This document shows, piece by piece, positions 1 to 6,092 of a DNA stretch of 43,822 nucleotides; positions within the stretch are counted from its first letter, which is position 1; every line of letters starts with the position of its first letter. Source of the DNA: a virus; the IMG/VR virus record IMGVR_UViG_3300009609_000015, positions 1 to 43,822 of that record; one strand, 5' to 3'. The translations under genes were made by a program, and so were the position numbers. The notes below the pieces were generated by a model. That model was not told where the DNA came from. It worked only from the letters and a program-made list of their open reading frames with translations, and searched no databases.

Positions 1-105
1 ACCCTCTCGCCTTGGCCACTCCGTCGCGGGAAGGAGCCTAGATGCTCCCCCACCGGGTGGGTTAACTGCATAGCTAAATACCCCTTGGAGGAATCCCCCA
101 CATGA
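1..105 (+). CDS. 3' end of small zinc-ribbon protein (continues from 43607)
   Basis: This is the last 34 codons of the gene that begins at 43607 on the other side of the junction. Position 1 is the first base of a codon in that frame. The stop TGA at 103-105 overlaps the ATG of the next gene at 102, an ATGA coupling. See the entry at 43607 for the protein. Confidence 0.85.
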   Translation, partial: TLSPWPLRRGKEPRCSPTGWVNCIAKYPLEESPT

Positions 106-123
106 TCCGCGCCGAACGTGAAA
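1..123. repeat. Terminal direct repeat, left copy (assembly overlap)
   Basis: These bases are identical to 43700-43822. An exact 123-base repeat at the two ends of a contig is what a short-read assembler leaves on a circular or circularly permuted molecule. It cuts through a zinc-ribbon gene and the start of the next gene, so it is not placed like a true packaging repeat. The unique genome is about 43,699 bases. Confidence 0.9.
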
Positions 124-425
124 CCGTCATCATAGCCAACCTAGGCGACCTCGATGAGGGCTTCTTCCTCATCTCGACCACTGAGCCTGGCGTACTCGCA
201 CGCCTTAAGCGCTTAGCCGCCTCGCGCCTAATCATCGAAGCCGCAAAGAATGCCAAAGGCCGGGAGGTCTCTTGGGAGATCCGCGTCCCCGCAGACCTAT
301 GGCGGGGGTCCGCCCTGAGGGTCGCCCGGCGCAGGACACTCTCGGAGGAATCCAAGGCCCTGCGCTCCTCCAACCTGAATGCCCAACATGCCCCAAAACC
401 GCCCATAGCTATGGGCGAGGAATGA
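102..425 (+). CDS. Hypothetical early protein, 107 aa
   Basis: The ATG follows a strong Shine-Dalgarno site, GGAGG at 88-92, and overlaps the previous stop as ATGA. The protein begins MIRAERETVIIANLGDLDEG. It has alternating hydrophobic stretches over about 50 residues followed by an Arg/Lys-rich half, and I do not recognise the family. Its stop at 423-425 overlaps the next start by four bases, so it belongs to the early chain that crosses the window junction. The first 22 bases are repeated at 43801-43822. The reading frame and coupling are visible; the function is unknown. Confidence 0.75.
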   Translation: MIRAERETVIIANLGDLDEGFFLISTTEPGVLARLKRLAASRLIIEAAKNAKGREVSWEIRVPADLWRGSALRVARRRTLSEESKALRSSNLNAQHAPKPPIAMGEE

Positions 426-688
426 CCTATCTCTATCCACCCATACCTAGGTATGGCTCGGAGGGCTTTACCCTCTGGAAGGCCCAATTAGCCATGACCC
501 CCAATGATCCCGTTGCCGTGGACATCCTACTTGCCATAGGACGCCGCTTTATCAATAACGATGGCACCCTACACCTTCGAGGAGTGTGCTGGTGCTTTTG
601 GCAACCTGGTCCCGACGGCAAACCTACCCATACTCCACCATGCCTAGCTGCCAAGGCTTACGTTGGGCAGCCTTTCACAATTCCTTGA
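422..688 (+). CDS. Hypothetical early protein, 88 aa
   Basis: I chose the ATG at 422 because it overlaps the upstream stop as ATGA and is preceded by GGGCGAGGA. A longer reading from 272 would overlap the previous gene by half. The protein starts MTYLYPPIPRYGSEGFTLWK. It carries a C-W-C-F-W core and a second Cys late (residues about 60-75), so metal binding is possible but unproven. The stop lies inside the -35 box of the promoter at 685-713, so this gene ends the transcript arriving from the left. Confidence 0.65.
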   Translation: MTYLYPPIPRYGSEGFTLWKAQLAMTPNDPVAVDILLAIGRRFINNDGTLHLRGVCWCFWQPGPDGKPTHTPPCLAAKAYVGQPFTIP

Positions 689-713
689 CATCCCCTTCCC
701 CCAAGCGTATCCT
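685..713 (+). promoter_or_regulatory. Sigma70-type promoter for the small RNA/peptide unit
   Basis: The -35 box TTGACA (685-690) is a perfect consensus. A 17-base spacer leads to TATCCT (708-713). A start near 719-721 is expected. The next elements downstream are the 20-codon ORF at 756, the cloverleaf-like segment at 822-933 and the terminator at 937-970, so this promoter appears to serve a short stand-alone transcript. Confidence 0.65.
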
Positions 714-755
714 TACTGAGCGCCCACCCTTACCCTAACCCCAAAGGAGAGCCCC

Positions 756-818
756 ATGCTCCTCACCATCCTCGCAGGCTTGAGCCTGGTGGATATTTTT
801 TGGTTTCTCTGGCGTTGA
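756..818 (+). CDS. 20-aa hydrophobic peptide
   Basis: The ATG is preceded by an excellent Shine-Dalgarno site, AAAGGAGA (743-750), five bases upstream. The peptide is MLLTILAGLSLVDIFWFLWR: one continuous hydrophobic helix with an acidic residue in the middle and a terminal arginine. Such peptides sit in membranes. Known examples include type I toxins (Ldr, TisB, Fst) and regulatory membrane peptides. It lies between a promoter and a structured RNA, so it may be the coding part of a dual-function RNA. Translation is likely from the site quality; the role is not known. Confidence 0.5.
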   Translation: MLLTILAGLSLVDIFWFLWR

Positions 819-821
819 GCC

Positions 822-933
822 TGGTTCGGCGACGTGGAAGGGACACATGCCCAGACAGTGGGACGAGTCGGTGACGATCTGATGCAACTGACTAAGCCCG
901 GCCAAGAGTAGGTTTCGAGTCCTACGCGAACCA
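822..933 (+). ncRNA. Cloverleaf-like structured RNA with a T-arm-like hairpin
   Basis: A 7-bp closing stem pairs 822-828 with 927-933. Inside it are GTG/CAC (834-836 with 844-846), CCC/GGG (850-852 with 860-862), a 6-bp stem (866-871 with 888-893, one G-T pair) and a T-arm-like hairpin GTAGG/CCTAC (908-912 with 921-925) whose loop reads TTTCGAGT. The last matches the TTCRANY T-loop but has eight bases. At 112 bases, with no U33-type anticodon loop and a weak D-arm, it is not an ordinary tRNA. A promoter (685-713) lies upstream and a terminator (937-970) downstream. The pairings are by eye; the RNA is inferred. Confidence 0.45.
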
Positions 934-936
934 CTC

Positions 937-970
937 GGGGAGGAAGGCTAACCACCTTCCTCCCCTTCTT
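937..970 (+). terminator. Intrinsic terminator after the cloverleaf-like RNA
   Basis: GGGGAGGAAGG (937-947) and CCTTCCTCCCC (955-965) form a perfect 11-bp stem around a 7-base loop. TTCTT follows. Its first bases belong to a copy of the dispersed ACTCGGGG motif (933-940). Confidence 0.75.
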
Positions 971-1043
971 GCTACCTGCCGCCACCCTCCCCCCGAGTCT
1001 GGCACACCCTGCCCCTACGCACCATACCTAGCCAAATCACCAC

Positions 1044-1072
1044 TTGACTTGGGACCTGCGGTCCCATAACCT
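1044..1072 (+). promoter_or_regulatory. Promoter with hairpin in spacer, adjoining an ATG
   Basis: TTGACT (1044-1049), 17 bases, then TAACCT (1067-1072). The ATG of the next gene is at 1079, six bases beyond the -10 box, so transcription would begin at or next to the start codon. The spacer holds the inverted repeat GGGACC-TGC-GGTCCC (1051-1065), a plausible operator covering the polymerase site. The same box spacing and distance to ATG recur on the minus strand at 22468-22505. Confidence 0.5.
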
Positions 1073-1078
1073 CAAGCT

Positions 1079-1258
1079 ATGAAGATCCACCACGCACACG
1101 CCATCCTTGCCAAGGTCGGAGAGGTCCATTACCTCAAGGTCCCCTCAAGCCACAAGACCCCTTGGGGTTGGTCCATCCATTGGGCACCAATGGCCGCATA
1201 CGAATCCTTGGTCATCGCTGAGGCTTCCTTAACCACCTACCGAAAGGCCAAGCCATGA
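1079..1258 (+). CDS. Hypothetical protein, 59 aa
   Basis: The frame opens at ATG 1079 directly behind the promoter at 1044-1072 and has no Shine-Dalgarno site, which fits a leaderless message. The protein begins MKIHHAHAILAKVGEVHYLK and has a PWGWSIHW core. I do not recognise it. Its stop overlaps the next start as ATGA at 1255-1258, the first of a run of couplings through 2009. Confidence 0.6.
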   Translation: MKIHHAHAILAKVGEVHYLKVPSSHKTPWGWSIHWAPMAAYESLVIAEASLTTYRKAKP

Positions 1259-1518
1259 TGGTCACATCCCCTTCCACATGCGGCTTTTGCCATCGGACCT
1301 ATCGCCGGGGGGTCCATTGGTGTTTTGCCTCGATGGGCTTGGCGAGCCTATCCACCTGGACCCACAGGGCCATGGCCGCATGCGACCACGCCCTCCAAGT
1401 GGCTGAGCGCGAACACACCATGGCCTCCATGCTCCAAGTCCCCGCCATCGAGGCCATGATCCTCGAAGCTAGGGCGAAGGGCATCCTTGCCAAACTCGGG
1501 GGGAGGGCTACCCGATGA
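1255..1518 (+). CDS. Small Cys/His-rich protein, 87 aa
   Basis: The ATG overlaps the previous stop by four bases. Near the N-terminus is CGFCHRTYRRGVHWC, a CxxC followed by His and Cys that could hold zinc. The rest is alanine-rich and probably helical (residues about 40-80). A further Cys lies near residue 43. The family is unknown. The stop overlaps the next ATG at 1515-1518. Inside, ACTCGGGGGG at 1494 is a copy of the dispersed motif. Confidence 0.6.
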   Translation: MMVTSPSTCGFCHRTYRRGVHWCFASMGLASLSTWTHRAMAACDHALQVAEREHTMASMLQVPAIEAMILEARAKGILAKLGGRATR

Positions 1519-1673
1519 CTTGGTATAACCTTGCAAGTGCGCGCATTCGTCTCCGAAGGGATTGGCTCCTTTTGAGCCCCCAACTATTTCTACGGTACCA
1601 CATTGGGGCAGTCCGCGAGGCCCTCATCATCCGCATAAAGGCCATCCCATGGACCAAACTGAACGGCTCATAG
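1515..1673 (+). CDS. Hypothetical basic protein, 52 aa
   Basis: The frame starts at an ATGA overlap with the upstream gene. The product, beginning MTWYNLASARIRLRRDWLLL, is rich in Arg and hydrophobic residues with one amphipathic helix (residues 5-25) and may be membrane-associated. It overlaps the next gene by 25 bases in another frame. Support comes from the coupling and the gapless arrangement; no family is recognised. Confidence 0.45.
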   Translation: MTWYNLASARIRLRRDWLLLSPQLFLRYHIGAVREALIIRIKAIPWTKLNGS

Positions 1674-1843
1674 CCAGCCACATGTGGCGCGCGGCGAAGA
1701 TCATCCACCAGGTGACTGAGCCAAAGGCCGACCCACGCCATCCCAGCATCGTCCTCAAGTCCCTGGACCAAGCGGAGATACACCTCCTGAGTGTCCTAAA
1801 GCACATGGTCTCCCTACGGGCAAAGTGGCATGAGAAGCCCTGA
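1649..1843 (+). CDS. Hypothetical helical protein, 64 aa
   Basis: I chose ATG 1649, which has AAAGG about eight bases upstream, over an earlier start at 1562 that lacks a ribosome site and would lie largely inside the preceding gene. The product, beginning MDQTERLIASHMWRAAKIIH, looks all-helical with a Leu/Ile heptad pattern near residues 38-55. The next gene overlaps its last 14 bases. Confidence 0.5.
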   Translation: MDQTERLIASHMWRAAKIIHQVTEPKADPRHPSIVLKSLDQAEIHLLSVLKHMVSLRAKWHEKP

Positions 1844-2009
1844 ACTCCCGATCTTGCGGACTAAGGCTTGGTGGAAGTGGGTAGCACCGTGCCGCAACCA
1901 GCTTGAGCGGGACATTTGGCTTGGCACGCGGATAGGTTCCCCCGCTCCTGGGTCTCTAAACTTCATACAATGGATGGAGCGTCTTGTCACAGAAACCCCT
2001 AGCCTCTAA
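1830..2009 (+). CDS. Hypothetical Trp-rich protein, 59 aa
   Basis: The ATG at 1830 overlaps the end of the preceding gene by 14 bases and the frame is open to TAA at 2007-2009. The product begins MRSPELPILRTKAWWKWVAP and contains several Trp and Arg residues. No family is recognised. It is probably the last secure member of the short-gene run that begins at 1079. Confidence 0.45.
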   Translation: MRSPELPILRTKAWWKWVAPCRNQLERDIWLGTRIGSPAPGSLNFIQWMERLVTETPSL

Positions 2010-2199
2010 GCTCGTCACGGCTTACGCCGTAGGCACCCATTCCACTGGGAGGGCTACCCCAGATGCTTTCCATCCACACCACATGCACCTCCGAAGGATG
2101 CTGGGCATTCCAAACAACCACATGGGCGCCATGGCGTTTAATTTTAAAATGGGACTCGCCCGCGCCCCCAAGGCGGCCCCGCGGGCGGAAGGGTACTAG
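1984..2199 (+). CDS. Doubtful ORF, 71 aa
   Basis: The frame needs a TTG start at 1984, overlapping the previous gene by 26 bases, or a weak ATG at 2083. There is no good Shine-Dalgarno site. The product is basic with several His and Met residues and resembles no family I know. Its stop lies at the left edge of the inverted repeat at 2196-2263. It may be real or simply leader sequence. Confidence 0.25.
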   Translation: MSQKPLASKLVTAYAVGTHSTGRATPDAFHPHHMHLRRMLGIPNNHMGAMAFNFKMGLARAPKAAPRAEGY

Positions 2200-2263
2200 G
2201 GAGGGAGAGTAGGAGTGAGATACCACTTCCTCCCTCCCTCCCACTCACTCTCCTACTCCCTAG
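2196..2263. repeat. Long purine/pyrimidine inverted repeat with G-run
   Basis: CTAGGGAG (2196-2203) pairs with CTCCCTAG (2256-2263), TAGGAG (2210-2215) with CTCCTA (2250-2255), and TGAG (2216-2219) with CTCA (2244-2247). Together they make an interrupted stem of about 18 pairs. The minus strand of the loop side has runs GGGAGGGAGGGAGG, which could form a quadruplex. No U-run follows, so it is a poor terminator. It borders an AT-rich tract and the helicase gene, which suggests an origin or control structure. Confidence 0.5.
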
Positions 2264-2428
2264 GGGGGAGTATGAGGGGGGGTATTGGGGAAAACCATGC
2301 GCCCCATAGACTTACAGGTAATTGGTGCTAATTATTACCTAATTAAATACATACACCCGCGTGTTCAATTTATTTTGCCAAACTTTTTACCAGCCAAATG
2401 AGGAGTAGTTTCCCACCTCATTTTCGCA
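2264..2428. promoter_or_regulatory. AT-rich non-coding control region (origin candidate)
   Basis: No gene is convincing here. TAATT occurs three times at 2319, 2329 and 2340, about one helical turn apart. AGGTAAT (2316-2322) and ATTACCT (2334-2340) form a perfect inverted repeat. AAATGAGG (2396-2403) pairs with CCTCATTT (2416-2423), and AATGAGG recurs at 2445-2451 inside the following promoter. An AT-rich tract with phased repeats beside a replicative helicase gene is typical of phage origins. That role is inferred. Confidence 0.4.
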
Positions 2429-2457
2429 TTGACCTCCCTAGCCCAATGAGGTAGATT
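2429..2457 (+). promoter_or_regulatory. Promoter of the helicase-led operon
   Basis: TTGACC (2429-2434), a 17-base spacer, then TAGATT (2452-2457). The spacer contains AATGAGG (2445-2451), a third copy of the element that forms the inverted repeat just upstream, so a repressor binding there would cover the promoter. Transcription should begin near 2464, about 100 bases before the helicase start. Confidence 0.55.
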
Positions 2458-2569
2458 ATGGACTCTAGTATGCTCCGTTGGAAAGGATTGAAGCATTGGG
2501 AAGTCTGTGCATGGGAGCCGTCCGACCATCCACTCCTGTTTTGGGGCCTGTTAGAGATTAGGAGTGCCA

Positions 2570-3418
2570 TTGAAACTACTCACCGCAGCCCAAGTCACCA
2601 AAATCCAGATGCCACCTTGGGTGCTGGACGGGTGGATACGGGCTAAAACCCTAACCATGCTCTCGGCCCCTGGCTTCGCCGGGAAGTCAAACCTAGCCAC
2701 TGCCCTGGCCGCCCACGCGGCCTCCGGCCGTGGTTTCCTTGGCCAACCCGCGCCTGTAAGGCGCATGAGGGTAGTCTATGTCGGAAACGATGCCGCAGAT
2801 TGGGACCACGCCACTCAGCTCAGGCGCATACTTGCCGGCGCCGGCCTCCCCCCCGAGTCTTGCGACCCTACAGACGAGCACTCCGGCGGCCTTTGGTATT
2901 GCTTCCAATCCCTCACACTTTCTGATCCAAGTAGGTTCGATGAGATATTGGGTAGTGTTGCGTACCCTTCCGGGGCCCTTCCTGACCTCATCGTGGTGGA
3001 CACGCTTAGGGCGTTTCACGACCTTGATGAAAATGATTCTACGGCGATGACCCATGTTATGCGCTTCTTCCGGGGATTTGCTGCAAGGAATGCCGCCATC
3101 CTCTTGCTCCATCATTCCAAGAAACCCCCTCGGGGGGAGGGTGCCGGCTCATGGGAATGGGATTCTGCCAGAGGCTCTAGTGCCATTCATAATTCCCTTG
3201 ACACGCATATGATCCTCGTGCCATTCTCAGGGCGAGGTAGGCGACCGAAGCTGGGGGCCAAATCCTCAAAGATCAGCGTTAGGTGGGTGAAGGGAAGGGG
3301 GGGGGCTGCGGCACCTGCGTTACGCTACAAGATGGAGTGGTCAGATGAAGCCATTCGGTTCACGGAGATACGCCCGCCTGGCCGACCTATGGTATCAGGC
3401 GTGGAGAGGGTCCTCTGA
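2570..3418 (+). CDS. RepA-type hexameric helicase / AAA_25 ATPase
   Basis: This is a RecA-fold ATPase of the plasmid RepA / phage replicative helicase kind (282 aa), expected to unwind DNA ahead of the fork. Walker A reads SAPGFAGKS at residues 32-40 (Lys39). Walker B is LIVVDTLR with Asp144. The LLLHHSKKP stretch (178-186) and RGSSAIHNSLD (201-211) match the sensor and Arg-containing motifs of the family. I chose TTG 2570 because AGGAG (2560-2564) lies five bases upstream; a GTG at 2564 would overlap that site. It is the first gene behind the promoter at 2429-2457 and beside the origin candidate. About 118 untranslated bases with a small hairpin (3424-3439) separate it from the next gene. 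Confidence 0.8.
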   Translation: MKLLTAAQVTKIQMPPWVLDGWIRAKTLTMLSAPGFAGKSNLATALAAHAASGRGFLGQPAPVRRMRVVYVGNDAADWDHATQLRRILAGAGLPPESCDPTDEHSGGLWYCFQSLTLSDPSRFDEILGSVAYPSGALPDLIVVDTLRAFHDLDENDSTAMTHVMRFFRGFAARNAAILLLHHSKKPPRGEGAGSWEWDSARGSSAIHNSLDTHMILVPFSGRGRRPKLGAKSSKISVRWVKGRGGAAAPALRYKMEWSDEAIRFTEIRPPGRPMVSGVERVL

Positions 3419-3537
3419 TATAGAGGGGCTTGCACCCCTACGAATCAAATTAGTTTGGCGGGATAGGTTAACCCACCCTAACTTCAAGTTTGCCTGTCAG
3501 CGTGATTGGTTCGATAACCTCAAAGGAGATAGCTCAA

Positions 3538-3882
3538 ATGCTTAAGTCCAAGCAGATTGCCCAAGGTGACTTGCTTTTCGTCGCCGTCGATACGGAGGAG
3601 TTCCGTGGAGAAGTCATGGCAAAGGATGAGTTCGGCCGCTACATTCTCGCGCGTGGTGAAGCCACTGGCCACGTCCACGCCGTGGCAGAGTCCCCGAGTG
3701 TGGAGATTGTTGAGCGAGGTGGAAATCTCTATCTTAAGGTCCTTGAAGACACCGAAGTGACCCACGAGACGGCGCCCAAGGTCCTCACCATGGAGCATGG
3801 TACGGTCACCCTCACCCCTGGGACCTGGCAGCTTAAGCGTCAGTTTGAGTGGGATCAGGGCGCGCGGTTGATGGCCGATTAG
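3538..3882 (+). CDS. Conserved phage protein, GEATGHVH type, 114 aa
   Basis: The ATG at 3538 has AAAGGAGA nine bases upstream and is preferred to an earlier TTG at 3490. The sequence has two features I recall from small conserved phage proteins: ARGEATGHVHAV (residues about 39-50) and a later HGTVTLTPGTWQLKRQFEW segment near the C-terminus. It reads as a small all-beta protein. The His pair in GHVH and the later His could bind a metal. The biochemical role is not known to me. It stands between the helicase and the DUF6745-like gene with non-coding gaps on both sides. Confidence 0.7.
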   Translation: MLKSKQIAQGDLLFVAVDTEEFRGEVMAKDEFGRYILARGEATGHVHAVAESPSVEIVERGGNLYLKVLEDTEVTHETAPKVLTMEHGTVTLTPGTWQLKRQFEWDQGARLMAD

Positions 3883-3918
3883 GTGGCCTTGGTTAAGCTA
3901 TACGTCCACGCGGTTACT

Positions 3919-3938
3919 GGACCGCTGTGTAGCGGGCC
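3919..3938 (+). terminator. Possible weak terminator hairpin
   Basis: CCGCT (3922-3926) pairs with AGCGG (3931-3935) around GTGT, and flanking GG/CC extends the stem past one mismatch. ATTCTCTT follows. It sits in the 111-base gap between two genes. The stem is short, so attenuation rather than full termination is likely. Confidence 0.35.
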
Positions 3939-3994
3939 ATTCTCTTACTACAGTGTCATAATTAGCTTGAAAGATAGAATGGAGGCCAGTAAGG

Positions 3995-4900
3995 ATGTCC
4001 CAAAAGCTCACCAAGGAACAAGAGGCGCTGATCCCCAAGTACCACGCTAAGTGGGAAAAGATCGCGCAATCTACCACCTTCGATATGCCTGCGGCTGAGG
4101 CGGCACTGCGTCGGTGCTACGATGCTGGTGGCCTCCCTCAGCCGCGGGATATCTTCTACGCAGATGATCCAGTCCAGGGGCGTGATCTTTGGATGGAGAA
4201 GTCTGGCCAAAAGAACTACTCCGATGCCATCCTCTATGGCTCCATGGAAGCAGGCTGGCTAGCCTACTTCGACTTCATGGAGGAGGTGGTTAAGGAACCA
4301 CAAGAGCCCATCATCCTGGCATTCATCGAGCTGGCAAAGGTCTCCGGCTGGTGTTTCGTCCACGATGAGTGGGCGATCATCACCCCGAAGCCTGCAACCC
4401 TCCGAGTGGATGATAGGTTTCGTGCCCACTCCCTCGCTGGCCCTGCACTGGCGTACCCCGGTGGGAAGCTGGTGCAGCATTTCATCGACGGGATCCCTAT
4501 TCCTCCAGAGGACTACGAGGGATGCCGTTCTTGGCCTGTCTCTAAGCTCCTCCAATACCCCAACATTGAGATCCGGCGATGTCTCATCAAGCTCATTGGT
4601 GGGGCTAAGCTGGTTAAGGAAGCTGGGAAGCGCATCCACTCCGACGATTTCGGCACCCTCTACGAAATCGAAGGCGCCGCGGATGGGGATACCCGTTTCC
4701 TGGTATGCCATGTTGTTAACGGGACGCCAGAGCCAGACGGGACCTACCGGGACTTCTTCCTGATGGTCCACCCTGAGCTGCGGCCCATCCTCAATGACCG
4801 CGGGGACCTAGGCGAGCCGCAGAAGCTCACCGCCCGGAATGCCGTGGCCTCGACCTACTCCCTCCGCGGGGAAGACTACAAACCTGCCTTGCGGACATAG
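3995..4900 (+). CDS. DUF6745-like protein, 301 aa
   Basis: The start has AAGG close upstream (AGTAAGGATG). The C-terminal two-thirds match the pattern I associate with DUF6745: a GPALAYPGGKLVQHFIDGIP segment (residues about 150-170), NIEIRRCLIKLIGG (about 193-206), a GTLYEIE strand, then CHVVNGTPEPDGTYRDFFL (about 238-256) and a terminal TARNAVASTYSL helix. DUF6745 proteins occur in cyanobacteria, planctomycetes and actinobacteria, often with leucine-rich repeats. Their function is unsettled. Here the domain is alone with a helical N-terminus and lies within the early phage operon. It may act on a host target. Family assignment is from memory of the motif order. Confidence 0.65.
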   Translation: MSQKLTKEQEALIPKYHAKWEKIAQSTTFDMPAAEAALRRCYDAGGLPQPRDIFYADDPVQGRDLWMEKSGQKNYSDAILYGSMEAGWLAYFDFMEEVVKEPQEPIILAFIELAKVSGWCFVHDEWAIITPKPATLRVDDRFRAHSLAGPALAYPGGKLVQHFIDGIPIPPEDYEGCRSWPVSKLLQYPNIEIRRCLIKLIGGAKLVKEAGKRIHSDDFGTLYEIEGAADGDTRFLVCHVVNGTPEPDGTYRDFFLMVHPELRPILNDRGDLGEPQKLTARNAVASTYSLRGEDYKPALRT

Positions 4901-4901
4901 G

Positions 4902-5063
4902 TTGTCTAGGCCAACTTGCGAGACCTGTAAGCAGCCCTCCGATGACCTGGTGCGGGTGAGGGTACTCCATCCCTTCGCCGCTGCCTGGGACATTTGCGAG
5001 GGCTGCTACAGGAACATGGCCCATTACCTTGAGTCCCTTCGACCACAAGAGATGTTCCGATGA
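4902..5063 (+). CDS. Small zinc-ribbon protein, 53 aa
   Basis: TTG 4902 starts just after the DUF6745-like stop. An earlier start at 4839 would overlap that gene. The product has two CxxC knuckles, CETC (residues 6-9) and CEGC (about 33-36), the signature of a zinc ribbon, followed by a short helix. Such proteins bind nucleic acid or partner proteins. The stop overlaps the next ATG (5060-5063). The start codon is uncertain because only weak ribosome-site sequence precedes it. Confidence 0.55.
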   Translation: MSRPTCETCKQPSDDLVRVRVLHPFAAAWDICEGCYRNMAHYLESLRPQEMFR

Positions 5064-5191
5064 GGCTTGTAGACCTAAGAGATAATCATTGGGCTAAGTG
5101 GTATGCAGCCATGTCTGATATGTCGTGTATCAGGTTCTCGTTGCAATACAGCATTAGCTTGGCGGAACTAAAGCGAGTAATCCTAAAATGA
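5060..5191 (+). CDS. Microprotein, 43 aa
   Basis: The ATGA overlap at each end (5060-5063 and 5188-5191) makes this one link in a coupled chain. The product begins MRLVDLRDNHWAKWYAAMSD and ends in a Lys/Arg-rich helix. It has no recognised family. The case for translation rests on the exact couplings on both sides. Confidence 0.5.
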   Translation: MRLVDLRDNHWAKWYAAMSDMSCIRFSLQYSISLAELKRVILK

Positions 5192-5283
5192 GCCAATGGA
5201 CGCGAGCGTACATTTTCGGCTTGGTGGCAGGGATGTTGTTCCTAGTGGGCTTAGTCACCTTGTGGAAAGGCATCGCCCCATGA
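5188..5283 (+). CDS. Single-span membrane microprotein, 31 aa
   Basis: The start overlaps the previous stop and the stop overlaps the next start, both as ATGA. The product has one transmembrane helix (residues about 7-25, YIFGLVAGMLFLVGLVTLW) bounded by Arg before and Lys after. It may anchor or regulate a membrane complex. No family is recognised. Confidence 0.55.
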   Translation: MSQWTRAYIFGLVAGMLFLVGLVTLWKGIAP

Positions 5284-6092
5284 TCCTTCAACACATTGAA
5301 GGGCGGGATATGGTTGCGGCGCTTTCCTACCCAAGTTTCCATGGCTTCGTCTTCCAATCTGGTCAACATGACCCAGATGCCCGCGATGCTGCCCTAGCAC
5401 TATGCAAAACCCATAAGGTGATGTACCTGTACAAGCAAACACTCACGCGGCCAGAGCCGGATTGGGTAGGAGGTGGGGATGCCTGGTTTGACTTTGTTGA
5501 TGGGCTCCCCTTCCTTGGGGTAGATGGAGCAGCATCCATTGCGTGGGCCTTTGGGCGTAAGATCATTGGGTGGCCTGAGTTAACGCAGACCCAAATAGAT
5601 ACCATGGTAAACCTACTAGTCGAGCAGATGCGCTCCCTCACCCCCCCGAGTGATGCGACACCAGGTCTTTTCCTTGATCTAACATGGAGGCGTCCACATC
5701 CTTGGATGTTCCGGGAGGGGGGGCCAATGTACCCAGATTATACCGCGGAAACCTGGACGCAATGGGAGCGCCGTTTCATTTACTTCCTTGAATCCCTTAA
5801 GGATAAGTCTATTCCATTTTTAGCTAATGGTGATAGGTCCTTAACGCCCCATGCGCTCTATCGAGAGCATTCCCAAAATAATTGGCTTGAAGATTCTTCA
5901 GCTTGGCTTATGGAGCCAAGCCGGGATGTTCTCTCAGTCCTTGCAGAAGACGGGGAAGCAGTCTTCCGCTTGGTGGATTTAGCAGCTATTCATCGGCGGA
6001 AGTGGATTGGCTTTACCGGGCATGATCCTCATGCGATTAATGCAGCCTATGCTTACGCAGCTGAAGTACTTGGTTGGAGGGTGGGGAAATGA
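5280..6092 (+). CDS. Putative TIM-barrel glycosidase-like protein, 270 aa
   Basis: ATG 5280 is in an ATGA overlap with the previous gene. The run of motifs looks like GHL-type putative glycoside hydrolases: a short LYKQTL strand early, GLFLDLTWRRPHPW near residues 133-146 with Asp and Trp, then a W-x(6)-F-x-YFLESL helix, PFLANGDRS (about 183-191) and a NNWLEDSS segment (about 205-212). In GHL families these positions carry the acidic catalytic residues at strand ends. No signal peptide is present, so it would act in the cytoplasm or leave at lysis. The fold call is moderate and the substrate unknown. Its place in an early microprotein chain is unusual for a hydrolase. Confidence 0.5.
   Translation: MILQHIEGRDMVAALSYPSFHGFVFQSGQHDPDARDAALALCKTHKVMYLYKQTLTRPEPDWVGGGDAWFDFVDGLPFLGVDGAASIAWAFGRKIIGWPELTQTQIDTMVNLLVEQMRSLTPPSDATPGLFLDLTWRRPHPWMFREGGPMYPDYTAETWTQWERRFIYFLESLKDKSIPFLANGDRSLTPHALYREHSQNNWLEDSSAWLMEPSRDVLSVLAEDGEAVFRLVDLAAIHRRKWIGFTGHDPHAINAAYAYAAEVLGWRVGK

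Noticed and set aside
822-933. Canonical tRNA gene
   Set aside because: The T-arm-like hairpin and closing stem are present, but length, D-arm and anticodon loop do not fit, so it is reported as a tRNA-like RNA only.
2458-2646. 62-codon plus-strand ORF in front of the helicase
   Set aside because: Its ATG abuts the -10 box and lies upstream of the expected transcription start, and the second half overlaps the helicase gene.
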